The notes beneath the pieces are model-generated. The model did no database searches, was not told the DNA's origin, and was given only the letters and a program-made list of their open reading frames with translations. Positions 1 to 11,269 of a DNA stretch of 64,000 bases are shown here, piece by piece (position 1 is the stretch's first letter; each line of letters starts with the position of its first letter). This DNA is from Aradus depressus (taxonomy: Eukaryota > Arthropoda > Insecta > Hemiptera > Aradidae): assembly GCA_963662175.1 (NCBI GenBank), contig OY759218.1, positions 12,924,480-12,988,479 of the forward strand, given 5' to 3'. The position numbers were made by a program, and so were the translations under genes.

Positions 1-924
1 AACTACACAATCAGCCGTTTTTTATGTTTTAAGCTAGCAACATTAAAACAAGAATATACATCGATATATTTAATTTATCACAATTCTATGGTGCAGTCCC
101 ATTTAAAACAAACTGAAACCTAAAACAACATTGTCTCAAATAATGTATTTTATGTCTTATTCTATTAATATAGTTTTCGTTTAGGCAGAAAGAAAATCCT
201 CTAGTCTTCTAGAGGCTACGTATGGTCTGAAGAACCTTCTCAATCACATTAAGAAACACTATAATAAATATAGGATACAAAAAACTAATATTTTTTAGTT
301 GTTTCTGTTGATCCTTACATAAAAAGACTATACACATAGGTATACAAAAGAGTTACTTAATTACAATTAACATTAACTAACGGCTAGGTTAATAAACAAC
401 GTCCATATAACAAAATATAATTTAAAAGATATTCTTATGACTAGAATTTTATTATATTTCCTTATTCTTTTTCCTTCCTTTTTTAAATGCTTATACATTA
501 CGGCACAAATAACAAAATAATACTTAGTAATGAACTGGAAATGATACAACATTTGAATATAAAATCACAGCTAGCATGTTTTAAACAAATAAAATAAAAA
601 AATGGAAGAATCTCTTTTCTTCTTAAACAATTAATACGAAGTGTATTGAAGATTTTTATTATATTATTTACAAGAATTTATCATTTAATATTATACTTGA
701 GGATATATTTACCCTGGTTGTAATAAAATACGAGTTTACGAGAATGTTATTATGTACCTCTTTTTTAAATATATTTTTTCATGTATCGTGAATGCATTAA
801 AAGAAGTAGTTATCGAAAATAGAATTAGTTAAAGTAGTGAAAAAACGAGGAAGGTCAGAAAAACCCTGGTCCAATGTTATCAAAAGGTAAATAGATAATA
901 TACTGTGTACATAAAATATATTGT
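1..924. other. AT-rich sequence, no gene seen
   Basis: No open frame with recognisable protein similarity, no RNA gene and no transposon terminus is visible. The sequence is strongly AT-rich with short A and T runs, as expected for intergenic or intronic DNA in this genome. Confidence 0.6.
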
Positions 925-1116
925 ATGTAGAATACTGTCTGTAAATAGTTAATTGGATATGACATAGTTTATTCTTCTTCTTCTTCCTGCGGCGCTACGG
1001 TCCTGAAAGAACCCGGGCCTCCGTCACAATCCTCCTCCATTCGTCTCGATCTAAAACCGTATCTAAAATGTAGAATACTGTCTGTAAATAGTTAATTGGA
1101 TATGACATAGTTTATT
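925..1116. repeat. 49-bp direct repeats flanking a LINE tail
   Basis: Positions 925-973 and 1068-1116 are identical over 49 bp, starting ATGTAGAATACTG and ending CATAGTTTATT. They enclose exactly the LINE tail at 974-1067. A target-site duplication from staggered target-primed reverse transcription explains this best; a local duplication followed by insertion is the alternative. Confidence 0.75.
974..1067 (-). mobile_element. LINE 3' tail with C-terminal codons and (GAA)n-like end
   Basis: Read on the minus strand this 94-bp insert encodes the last residues of a LINE polyprotein, including DRDEWRRIVTEARV followed by a stop codon, and then an AAG-repeat tail. That pattern (a DR.EWRR..T.AR C-terminus, stop, microsatellite tail) is common at the 3' end of insect LINEs. 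The insert is flanked by two identical 49-bp direct repeats (925-973 and 1068-1116), which I read as an unusually long target-site duplication. It is 5'-truncated to almost nothing. The LINE clade cannot be fixed from so few residues. Confidence 0.6.
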
Positions 1117-1119
1117 ATC

Positions 1120-1840
1120 CGAGGATAAGTGTACAACACAACTATGATGAGGAGGTCCAGTCTTATTGAGAGTTTTCTCCTTCTTAACAGCGTTATGATT
1201 CATTACATTCTCTGCTATATACTCTGCACATCGCTGTTCAAACAAACCTGGTTCAAAGACCTACCCAATCTTTTCTGTATCAAAGATTGGAACATTGCAG
1301 TTTCGGTAAACCAATCCAGCCAGGAATAGTTGAATATTTCGCAAAGACGGTGCCTGAACAAAATATTCTTTCTGGATAGTTCTCTTGTTGGTGTGAACAT
1401 CAATGATAACATAAGCCCTGTAGTGGCCGACAAGTTCCACGAAGAGGCGGATGATGGCTTCAGAGGGACCCACATCACTCCCGTGCACTGGACATAGGTA
1501 ACAGGGCAGACAGACATGAGACAAGAAGAGAGTAGATATGGAAGAAGAGAACCCTCATCCCCGCAATACTTCACCATCTGACCACTGTCCAAGTCAACCA
1601 CCACACAATGATCAATAGAGGCCAAGAGGAGGAATGTTGAAGAGTGAGGACTCAGTTTAGGTCTGACCACTCCCATGACGTAGGGGGTTGGAGCAGTGCA
1701 CAGTTCTATAATATACAATTCGTTGATTTCGTCCTCAGCAGCTTCTGTTTCAGAGGAAACTATAGGAGACGACATATAGTGAAGACTAGGCCTTTTGCTC
1801 TGAACTTTTAGCTCTGCCATTACCGGGCAGAGCATTATAG
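1120..1840 (-). pseudogene. DENN-domain-like coding segment, frameshifted
   Basis: Three minus-strand frames together resemble a DENN domain, the guanine-nucleotide exchange module for Rab GTPases. The first frame (from about 1840) has ELCTAPTPYVMGV, then VVVDLDSG and GDEGSLLP, like the APxPYxxGV and VDLD...LP core of DENN proteins. Near 1500-1530 the frame slips by one base and continues as EAIIRLFVELVGHYRAYV, matching the FFVELxGHYR helix of the domain. A stop near 1259 is followed in a third frame by a further collinear segment (LFEQRCAEYIAENVM). The lack of introns and the frame breaks suggest a retrocopy or decayed copy. It ends next to the 49-bp repeat. Which DENN family it came from is not clear, and a real exon with sequencing errors remains possible. 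Confidence 0.5.
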
Positions 1841-3180
1841 TGGTTCACCTTCGCGTTTTCGTCGAATTCCATCGAGTAATTCGCGTGTGATCGCAGTGGA
1901 GGTTTTGGCGAAATCCAAGTGAGTGACGCCATCAGCCAGTGGTGTGCAGGACATAGTTCAGGGAAACCAGGTGACAGGGAGGGGAGTGTGCCCACCCCAC
2001 CCCACGCACCCATCCCCTCTATGGACCCGACCCCTCGAATCCTCTCGGGGGCTCCAGAAGACACCCTCCCTCCCCCCGCAGAATAATTTTATACAAAATA
2101 ATGAAAATGTTATTTTTAATAACAACACAGAGATTATATACACAGATACTGACACGTATTCCCTCTGTTTCAAAATTTATGATTGTTTATGGCTGATAAA
2201 TGCAAAAATTTTAATTCAGATTCATACAAAGAAAACAGAAAACATAGAACTTATAATTGACAAATGAGAGCAAGTCAGTCATAATATAACAAAATACATA
2301 CATATATACGTATATATACATACGTAAGCCAACCATGACAATCAGAGGAAATTCTGTAGATAGCGCTGACGAACGTTATTTGTGGGTTTGCATCCCCACT
2401 CTTCTGCTGAACCCAAAAAAAAAATTGAATCGCCACTCGCTTTCCTATCCTAAATGATAAATATACACAGACTGACAAACGTCAATTTATTTTTTTTAAT
2501 GTAAAGAAAAACGTGTTTTAAAAAAAAATATTGTCTTATTTCACAAAATATGTAACACATCTATGAGTGTACTTTCGGTATTGCTACCATCTTCATCCAC
2601 GACCTAACAAATACTAAATGGAAGTTCAACATGTTTATTATCCAAACTGTACCCTTGTTCAGCCCCCACGGGTTTTTTTTTATTTTCCATTTGTTGACTT
2701 CAGAGTTTCAAATCGTATTCTGTGAAAATTTAGTGAGTGTCACTCAAAAATTACATTCAAAAAGGACATTTCGAATTATTCAAAATTGATGAAAAATCGA
2801 ATTTAAATCGGAAGATAATAAAAAAATACAATAGAGATGTATTTGAAGCATAAGAACTTTAAAAAAAATCGACAGTTGCATACTCGCAACAACCGGAAGG
2901 GAAAAAAATAATTAAAATTGCTTTTTTATTTTTCTTCTCATCGAATAATGGGAGTTGGGAGCTGAAATTTTCAGGAAAATTTTCTTTTTATATGTGCAAA
3001 CTTTCGGTCAATTGCCCATTCGAAAATCGTAGGGGGTAGTTTTCGCACTCTTATTCGGCTATACCCTTTGTTTTTTTCGGAAATAATAATTAATTGTGGT
3101 ATTGGAGGACGGCCCTAACTTTGAGAGGATGTGTTACTGTAATATGAATAGTAATATCGAGTATATGTTTAAAGATCAAA
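1841..3180. other. No gene seen; GC-rich patch and TA microsatellite
   Basis: A GC-rich, C-tract-bearing patch lies at about 1960-2090 and a short TA/TATG microsatellite at about 2290-2325. The rest is AT-rich. No protein-like frame is convincing. A GGTTTGCATCCCC string near 2385 resembles a tRNA B box but no matching A box was found. Confidence 0.5.
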
Positions 3181-3189
3181 TCAAAATCT

Positions 3190-3720
3190 TAAGATCTATG
3201 TAGGTCCAGTGCTCTGTGCTCCGATAGAGGAACCTATTGAATTTGACGAAAAATCCAGCCGAACTTCAGTCAGAAAATATGCCTTTATATATATTTTCGT
3301 GAATTCGTTTTTGTTGCTTAGGTGTTCAATCATGGTGGAATTGTTCAATCGCGCCGTTAGATTCCGGATGTTGTGTGGATATGCAATGTAGGTGAATTTT
3401 GTGTAAGGCTAATAATTCTTTTACGAGAGAATTGTTGAATTCCAAGCCGTTATCACAGGTTATTATGTCAGGTGAATTATGGTGTATGAAGTATTTAATT
3501 ATTTGTCAACAATTTCCAAACCTTGCTCTGAATTTAGTTTGTTAGCTTGTGCGTATTTAGAAAATGTGTCGTTAATTGTTGTAAATTTTATGTTTTCTAA
3601 TGTGATGGAGTCTAGTGTAAAATTTCGAATGGTTTGGTGGCTGTGGGTGTTCTGGCGTCCTGAGTGACTCCCAGTCTCCCTGTATATTTTAAGGTTTAAT
3701 GTTTTCATTGAATGAAAACG
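3190..3720 (-). pseudogene. Ty3/gypsy-type retrotransposon integrase fragment
   Basis: Integrase inserts retroelement cDNA into chromosomal DNA using a D,D-35-E acidic triad. On the minus strand the first frame (3708-3499) contains LDSITLENIKFTT and DTFSKYAQA, like the first catalytic Asp region of gypsy-type cores (xLDxxxLxNxKFLTxxDxFSK). After a small frameshift near 3500 the next frame reads IITCDNGLEFNNSLVKELL, with the second catalytic Asp in CDNGLEF, and then HPESNGAIEQFHH, with the Glu in PESNGAIE. The ORF is broken by the frameshift and by a stop after the Glu motif. No protease, RT or LTR is seen nearby, so this is an isolated remnant. A BEL or copia origin is less likely because of the NGAIE(R/Q)FH form. 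Confidence 0.75.
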
Positions 3721-4911
3721 GAGTAAATAACGCCATAAACAGATTATTCAGGCGATACATAAGACGGGCGGGAGTTGGCAAGAGCAAGTGACAATATTGC
3801 AGCTCACCTCCACTTTTTAACGGTCCGAAAGACATGCTACCCCGGCTTGAATCTTATCAACCGGATGAATCCAAAAGCTGATTTCTATGAAAGTTTATTG
3901 TTTTACTTTAGTTTCTTACAAAAAGAAAAGGAAAATGTCACAACCAAGAGATAGATACATTACATTGATTGTCTTCTAGATGAGGAATTCCGCGCCAAAG
4001 TGAACACTTTGATAACCCGACCTTCACGGATCGGGCTGAAAATTAGCACACCTGTTCTTGACGAGAAGATATGATAATTCCCCAAGTTACAGCCCCTAAT
4101 ATGCTAAAGAACGCCCATGGCAAATTTTTTAAATCAATATCGAAATTTTAATGTTTTTTTCTGTCTAAACGCTTAGAAAACGGAATAATTGTCCAAAATT
4201 ATATTGGAAAACATGATTCTTATAGGAAATTTTCCGAGGAATCCGAATTTTCAATCCGTTTTACCCTGTATGACAAGGGGGTGCCGCAATTTTCATTTAG
4301 TCAACTTTTTTGAAAAATGCATTGCCAAAAAGTCACCGCATCAATTTTTTTAAAACTTTCCAGACTTCCAATGGCCCCTATGTCCGCAACCCCTAGTTCT
4401 GAAATATTTGCAAAAATCTGTTAAGGCCCTTTGGTATGAAGTTTTGAAATCCATATTCTAACAAAGTTCTCCAGTTGATTAGGAACATACTGAGAAAAGT
4501 AGAGTTTCTAGTTTTTTTAGAAACTAAGTAAATAGGTTGGACTAAGTGGGTTTTGGAACAGTACTTTGGAGTAAGTGAGTTTAAAAAAAGTTTATGTGGG
4601 ACTAAGGGGGTTTTGAAAAAATAATTTCAGCAACTTACTCTATGTAAAATGAATAATTTATTTAAGAAAATCTTGCCAGCTGAGTAAAAATCAGAAATTA
4701 CGATTCATTCATTTACATACTAGCAGTAATACCCGGCGATGCCCGGGGAATTTTGATTTTTCTCCTAATATCTCTCATTCGAATCCTATTCAATTCTTCA
4801 ACAGTACATTCATGATGATATAATTTTCAATTATTCATATGGAATAAGGCTTATAGTACTTCAACGCCGGACCCCACAGCTAGTAAGTTCCTGGGCACCA
4901 CAGCTAGCACG
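3721..4911. other. No gene seen; dispersed-repeat fragments
   Basis: AT-rich sequence without credible frames. At 4725-4755 a segment with CCCGGCGATGCCCGGGGAA, and at 4880-4910 two AGCTAG-containing copies of a CAC-AGCTAG string, look like pieces of a dispersed repeat. A related CTAGCTGGGATCCCATGCG string occurs at 47100. The class of repeat is not known to me. Confidence 0.4.
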
Positions 4912-4913
4912 TA

Positions 4914-5000
4914 CAGTAAAATCCGGTTATAAAGAAGTTCAAGGGACTAAGAAAAATACATCGTTATATCCGGAAATCGTTATATCCGGAACCAAACTGT
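4914..5000 (+). mobile_element. Single end of a pogo/Tigger-like DNA transposon
   Basis: The segment starts CAGTAAAATCCGGTTATAAA directly after a TA dinucleotide and contains two CGTTATATCCGGAA repeats. Pogo/Tigger-type (Tc1/mariner superfamily) elements insert at TA and typically begin CAGT followed by a CGxTTATxxCG-type word. No matching inverted end was found downstream, so this is a solo or truncated end. Confidence 0.5.
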
Positions 5001-5029
5001 TAAACCTACATACAAATGTATGGGCTTGT

Positions 5030-5090
5030 TAGTGAAAAAAAAAGTGTTTTACAGTGATCAAAAAAAAAGTGTTTTACAGTGATCATGACG
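5030..5090. repeat. 26-bp direct duplication
   Basis: The string AAAGTGTTTTACAGTGATCA occurs twice in immediate succession with its A-run, as a short tandem duplication next to the pogo-like end. Confidence 0.7.
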
Positions 5091-5342
5091 AGAAAGTTTA
5101 CATATTTTTATTTACTTTTTAAAATTTACTTACATACATTTGTAACTGTATACATAAATTATGATTACATAATACATGATTACATATGTATTAACTTTCC
5201 ACAAAAAAATCAGTTATTTTAGTTTGCTTGCTTTTTGTTAAGTATAAATTTTTACTTACATGGTTATGAAGTTCCGAAGTCACGATCTCTACGGAGGTAT
5301 ATATATATGTATGGTGGGCTGGTGTATTACACCTAGGGACCT

Positions 5343-5372
5343 AAGCACTCAGTGCTATTATCCCTTCCCTGG
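5343..5372 (-). other. 3'UTR hairpin of the RNase H LINE
   Basis: On the minus strand GGGAAGGGATAATAGCACTG is followed by AGTGCT, so AGCACTGAGTGCT can fold as a short stem. The hairpin recurs in every array unit. Related sequence is found at the 3' end of the SINE at 19785-20152 and at 25089-25125. Many LINE RTs recognise a 3' stem-loop; that role here is inference. Confidence 0.6.
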
Positions 5373-5450
5373 AAGCGCTTGGCTTCCCCCTTATTATATT
5401 AACTATATGCCTATATTTATACTATACTTATACTACCTGACCCAAGTCCT

Positions 5451-6218
5451 TCATGGAGTGCTCAGTCTCCCAGTTTCCTTAATGAACCTAAGAATGCTCT
5501 CATAGTCCAATCTTCTAAAGTCTTCCTCTGCGATTGCATCTCTACCAAAGATGTGGAATCTTATTCGCACATATCCCGAGCAGATACCCAGGAAGTGTGC
5601 CGCCGTTTCATCTTCTTCCCCACATCTATCGCAGGTAGGACTGTCCCTGACTCCCACAGTGTGTAGATGTCTATTGAACGGACCATGTCCTGTGAGAACT
5701 CCAGTCAGTTGCCTGAGCTCGTTCCTTTTGAGGTTCAGGATCTCGTCTTTCAGAACCCTGGACTCCCCTCCCAGGAACATCTTCGACTGCCTGCATGTGG
5801 CCTTGTCTCTCCAAGTACGCTCCAAAAGGTCCTTAGTCCATTCTTTGATTCGGGTTCGGTATGTCTCCCGAGATACTCCCAGCACCGGTTCTGGCCCCAT
5901 GAAAGGTTTACTTGAACCTTCCTTGGCTAGTCGGTCCGCCTCTTCGTTTCCCTGGATCCCCGAATGTCCGGGAACCCAGTAGAGTCCAACCTTCTTGCGG
6001 TTTCATAGGATGTTTAACTGATTTGCGCACTCTCTTACCAGCTTTGATTTGATTTCTGCGCTGGCAAGTGCTTGGAGTGCTGCTTGACTATCAGAGAAGA
6101 TTTTCACCTCCTCCATGTCGCTGTTCAATACCTCTCTTCTGGACGCACATTCCAGGATGGCCATCACCTCCGCTTGAAATACCGTAGCATGGGATCCCAG
6201 CGGGATGACGGCCTCCAC
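5451..6218 (-). pseudogene. Unit 1: RNase H plus zinc-motif ORF with one TGA
   Basis: The same frame is open at 6218-6003 and 5900-5451, separated by a single TGA (GGA in other units) after ANQLNIL and a stretch without ATG. RNase H removes the RNA strand of the cDNA hybrid. Visible catalytic positions are Glu in FQAEVMAILE and Asp in IFSDSQAAL. The upstream TDGS Asp lies in the preceding codons. Downstream is the C-terminal motif CDRCGEEDETAAHFLGIC, a C-x2-C-x8-H-x4-C zinc arrangement common after LINE RNase H. Confidence 0.8.
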
Positions 6219-6603
6219 CTCCAGACTCGGGATGCATACACCCCCTCCCGTGAGTCCTGTGTCCTTCTGCCTAGAACCGTCTGTAAAGCAAAATATATGC
6301 TTCCCAGAAACTTCTGTCGCTTCTTGCTGTGCTCTCTCTCTACTCCTGATAGTTACTGCATACTTCCTATTTTAGTTTGCTTGCTTTTTGTTAAGTATAA
6401 ATTTTTACTTATATGGTTATGAAGTTCCGAAGTCACGATCTCTACGGAGGTATATATATATGTATGGTGGGCTGGTGTATTACACCTAGGGACCTAAGCA
6501 CTCAGTGCTTTTATCCCTTCCCTGGAAGCGCTTGGCTTCCCCCTTATTATATTAACTATATGCCTATATTTATACTATACTTATACTACCTGACCCAAGT
6601 CCT

Positions 6604-7371
6604 TCATGGAGTGCTCAGTCTCCCAGTTTCCTTAATGAACCTAAGAATGCTCTCATAGTCCAATCTTCTAAAGTCTTCCTCTGCGATTGCATCTCTACCA
6701 AAGATGTGGAATCTTATTCGCACATATCCCGAGCAGATACCCAGGAAGTGTGCCGCCGTTTCATCTTCTTCCCCACATCTATCGCAGGTAGGACTGTCCC
6801 TGACTCCCACAGTGTGTAGATGTCTATTGAACGGACCATGTCCTGTGAGAACTCCAGTCAGTTGCCTGAGCTCGTTCCTTTTGAGGTTTAGGATCTCGTC
6901 TTTCAGAACCCTGGACTCCCCTCCCAGGAACATCTTCGACTGCCTGCATGTGGCCTTGTCTCTCCAAGTACGCTCCAAAAGGTCCTTAGTCCATTCTTTG
7001 ATTCGGGTTCGGTATGTCTCCCGAGATACTCCCAGCACCGGTTCTGGCCCCATGAAAGGTTTACTTGAACCTTCCTTGGCTAGTCGGTCCGCCTCTTCGT
7101 TTCCCTGGATCCCCGAATGTTCGGGAACCCAGTAGAGTCCAACCTTCTTGCGGTTTCATAGGATGTTTAACTGATTTGCGCACTCTCTTACCAGCTTTGA
7201 TTTGATTTCTGCGCTGGCAAGTGCTTGGAGTGCTGCTTGACTATCAGAGAAGATTTTCACCTCCTCCATGTCGCTGTTCAATACCTCTCTTCTGGACGCA
7301 CATTCCAGGATGGCCATCACCTCCGCTTGAAATACCGTAGCATGGGATCCCAGCGGGATGACGGCCTCCAC
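6604..7371 (-). pseudogene. Unit 2: RNase H plus zinc-motif ORF with one TGA
   Basis: Nearly identical to unit 1, with the same in-frame TGA at the ANQLNIL position (7156), so units 1 and 2 share an ancestor that already carried the stop. It differs at single bases, for example a C-to-T near 7120. Confidence 0.8.
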
Positions 7372-7756
7372 CTCCAGACTCGGGATGCATACACCCCCTC
7401 CCGTGAGTCCTGTGTCCTTCTGCCTAGAACCGTCTGTAAAGCAAAATATATGCTTCCCAGAAACTTCTGTCGCTTCTTGCTGTGCTCTCTCTCTACTCCT
7501 GATAGTTACTGCATACTTCCTATTTTAGTTTGCTTGCTTTTTGTTAAGTATAAATTTTTACTTATATGGTTATGAAGTTCCGAAGTCACGATCTCTACGG
7601 AGGTATATATATATGTATGGTGGGCTGGTGTATTACACCTAGGGACCTAAGCACTCAGTGCTTTTATCCCTTCCCTGGAAGCGCTTGGCTTCCCCCTTAT
7701 TATATTAACTATATGCCTATATTTATACTATACTTATACTACCTGACCCAAGTCCT

Positions 7757-8524
7757 TCATGGAGTGCTCAGTCTCCCAGTTTCCTTAATGAACCTAAGAA
7801 TGCTCTCATAGTCCAATCTTCTAAAGTCTTCCTCTGCGATTGCATCTCTACCAAAGATGTGGAATCTTATTCGCACATATCCCGAGCAGATACCCAGGAA
7901 GTGTGCCGCCGTTTCATCTTCTTCCCCACATCTATCGCAGGTAGGACTGTCCCTGACTCCCACAGTGTGTAGATGTCTATTGAACGGACCATGTCCTGTG
8001 AGAACTCCAGTCAGTTGCCTGAGCTCGTTCCTTTTGAGGTTCAGGATCTCGTCTTTCAGAACCCTGGACTCCCCTCCCAGGAACATCTTCGACTGCCTGC
8101 ATGTGGCCTTGTCTCTCCAAGTACGCTCCAAAAGGTCCTTAGTCCATTCTTTGATTCGGGTTCGGTATGTCTCCCGAGATACTCCCAGCACCGGTTCTGG
8201 CCCCATGAAAGGTTTACTTGAACCTTCCTTGGCTTGTCGGTCCGCCTCTTCGTTTCCCTGGATCCCCGAATGTCCGGGAACCCAGTAGAGTCCAACCTTC
8301 TTGCGGTTTCATAGGATGTTTAACTGATTTGCGCACTCTCTTACCAGCTTTGATTTGATTTCTGCGCTGGCAAGTGCTTGGAGTGCTGCTTGACTATCAG
8401 AGAAGATTTTCACCTCCTCCATGTCGCTGTTCAATACCTCTCTTCTGGACGCACATTCCAGGATGGCCATCACCTCCGCTTGAAATACCGTAGCATGGGA
8501 TCCCAGCGGGATGACGGCCTCCAC
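7757..8524 (-). pseudogene. Unit 3: RNase H plus zinc-motif ORF with one TGA
   Basis: Carries the same TGA (8309) as units 1 and 2. It has a TTGT instead of TAGT near 8234, a variant shared with unit 4 only. This places the exchange point of the array between neighbouring units. Confidence 0.8.
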
Positions 8525-8909
8525 CTCCAGACTCGGGATGCATACACCCCCTCCCGTGAGTCCTGTGTCCTTCTGCCTAGAACCGTCTGTAAAGCAAAAT
8601 ATATGCTTCCCAGAAACTTCTGTCGCTTCTTGCTGTGCTCTCTCTCTACTCCTGATAGTTACTGCATACTTCCTATTTTAGTTTGCTTGCTTTTTGTTAA
8701 GTATAAATTTTTACTTATATGGTTATGAAGTTCCGAAGTCACGATCTCTACGGAGGTATATATATATGTATGGTGGGCTGGTGTATTACACCTAGGGACC
8801 TAAGCACTCAGTGCTTTTATGCCTTCCCTGGAAGCGCTTGGCTTCCCCCTTATTATATTAACTATATGCCTATATTTATACTATACTTATACTACCTGAC
8901 CCAAGTCCT

Positions 8910-9677
8910 TCATGGAGTGCTCAGTCTCCCAGTTTCCTTAATGAACCTAAGAATGCTCTCATAGTCCAATCTTCTAAAGTCTTCCTCTGCGATTGCATCT
9001 CTACCAAAGATGTGGAATCTTATTCGCACATATCCCGAGCAGATACCCAGGAAGTGTGCCGCCGTTTCATCTTCTTCCCCACATCTATCGCAGGTAGGAC
9101 TGTCCCTGACTCCCACAGTGTGTAGATGTCTATTGAACGGACCATGTCCTGTGAGAACTCCAGTCAGTTGCCTGAGCTCGTTCCTTTTGAGGTTTAGGAT
9201 CTCGTCTTTCAGAACCCTGGACTCCCCTCCCAGGAACATCTTCGACTGCCTGCATGTGGCCTTGTCTCTCCAAGTACGCTCCAAAAGGTCCTTAGTCCAT
9301 TCTTTGATTCGGGTTCGGTATGTCTCCCGAGATACTCCCAGCACCGGTTCTGGCCCCATGAAAGGTTTACTTGAACCTTCCTTGGCTTGTCGGTCCGCCT
9401 CTTCGTTTCCCTGGATCCCCGAATGTCCGGGAACCCAGTAGAGTCCAACCTTCTTGCGGTTTCCTAGAATGTTTAACTGATTTGCGCACTCTCTTACCAG
9501 CTTTGATTTGTTTTCTGCGCTGGCAAGTGCTTGGAGTGCTGCTTGACTATCGGAGAAGATTTTCACCTCCTCCATGTCGCTGTTCAATACCTCTCTTCTG
9601 GACGCACATTCCAGGATGGCCATCACCTCCGCTTGAAATACCGTAGCATGGGATCCCAGCGGGATGACGGCCTCCAC
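8910..9677 (-). pseudogene. Unit 4: open RNase H plus zinc-motif ORF (255 codons)
   Basis: This unit lacks the TGA of units 1-3 and is open from a Met to the final stop. It shows the complete order QAEVMAILE, FSDSQAALQ, WVPGHSGIQGNEEADRQ (the His-containing RNase H motif and last Asp) and CDRCGEEDETAAHFLGIC. Upstream, a 55-bp tandem duplication (about 9732-9841) shifts the frame between TDGS and the preceding linker. It has no promoter or ORF start of its own, so it is a fragment that happens to be open. Confidence 0.8.
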
Positions 9678-9731
9678 CTCCAGACTCGGGATGCATACAC
9701 CCCCTCCCGTGAGTCCTGTGTCCTTCTGCCT

Positions 9732-9841
9732 AGAACCGTCTGTAAAGCAAAATATATGCTTCCCAGTAACTTCTGTCGCTTCTTGCAGAACCGTCTGTAA
9801 AGCAAAATATATGCTTCCCAGTAACTTCTGTCGCTTCTTGC
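9732..9841. repeat. 55-bp tandem duplication within unit 4
   Basis: The segment beginning AGAACCGTCTGTAAAGCAAA is present twice in a row. It accounts exactly for unit 4 being 55 bp longer than 1153 bp. The same duplication recurs in unit 6. Confidence 0.9.
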
Positions 9842-10117
9842 TGTGCTCTCTCTTTACTCCTGATAGTTACTGCATACTTCCTATTTTAGTTTGCTTGCTT
9901 TTTGTTAAGTATAAATTTTTACTTACATGGTTATGAAGTTTCGAAGTCATGATCTCTATGGAGGTATATATATATGTATGGTGGGCTGGTGTATTACACC
10001 TAGGGACCTAAGCACTCAGTGCTTTTATGCCTTCCCTGGAAGCGCTTGGCTTCCCCCTTAATATATTAACTATATGCCTATATTTATACTATACTTATAC
10101 TACCTGACCCAAGTCCT

Positions 10118-10884
10118 TCATGGAGTGCTCAGTCTCCCAGTTTCCTTAATGAACCTAAGAATGCTCTCATAGTCCAATCTTCTAAAGTCTTCCTCTGCGA
10201 TTGCATCTCTACCAAAGATGTGGAATCTTATTCGCACATATCCCGAGCAGATACCCAGGAAGTGTGCCGCCGTTTCATCTTCTTCCCCACATCTATCGCA
10301 GGTAGGACTGTCCCTGACTCCCACAGTGTGTAGATGTCTATTGAACGGACCATGTGCTGTGAGAACTCCAGTCAGTTGCCTGAGCTCGTTCCTTTTGAGG
10401 TTCAGGATCTCGTTTTTCAGAACCCTGGACTCCCCTCCCAGGAACATCTTCGACTGCCTGCATGTGGTCTTTCTCTCCAAGTACGCTCCAAAAGGTCCTT
10501 AGTCCATTCTTTGATTCGGGTTCGGTATGTCTCCCGAGATACTCCCAGCACCGGTTCTGGCCCCATGAAAGGTTTACTTGAACCTTCCTTGGCTAGTCGG
10601 TCCGCCTCTTCGTTTCCCTGGATCCCCGATTGTCCGGGAACCCAGTAGAGTCCAACCTTCTTGCGGTTTCCTAGGATGTTTAACTGATTTGCGCACTCTC
10701 TTACCAGCTTTGATTTGATTTCTGCGCTGGCAAGTGCTTGGAGTGCTGCTTGCCTATCGGAGAAGATTTTCACCTCCTCCATGTCGCTGTTCAATACCTC
10801 TCTTCTGGACGCACATTCCAGGATGGCCATCACCTCCGCTTGAAATACCGTAGCATGGGATCCCAGCGGGATGACGGCCTCCAC
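10118..10884 (-). pseudogene. Unit 5: RNase H plus zinc-motif ORF, frameshifted
   Basis: A one-base loss near 10470 (GGTCTTTCTC where other units have GGCCTTGTCTC) splits the frame into 10884-10417 and 10480-10118. It also explains the 1152-bp unit length. The first part holds the RNase H motifs with WVPGQSGIQGNEEADRL, where the usual His is Gln. The second part holds the zinc motif. Confidence 0.8.
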
Positions 10885-11269
10885 CTCCAGACTCGGGATG
10901 CATACACCCCCTCCCGTGAGTCCTGTGTCCTTCTGCCTAGAACCGTCTGTAAAGCAAAATATATGCTTCCCAGTAACTTCTGTCGCTTCTTGCTGTGCTC
11001 TCTCTCTACTCCTGATAGTTACTGCATACTTCCTATTTTAGTTTGCTTGCTTTTTGTTAAGTATAAATTTTTACTTACATGGTTATGAAATTCCGAAGTC
11101 ACGATCTCTACGGAGGTATATATATATGTATGGTGGGCTGGTGTATTACACCTAGGGACCTAAGCACTCAGTGCTTTTATGCCTTCCCTGGAAGCGCTTG
11201 GCTTCCCCCTTATTATATTAACTATATGCCTATATTTATACTATACTTATACTACCTGACCCAAGTCCT

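Noticed and set aside
2380..2400. tRNA B-box-like GGTTTGCATCCCC
   Set aside because: No A box at the right distance and no cloverleaf could be drawn.
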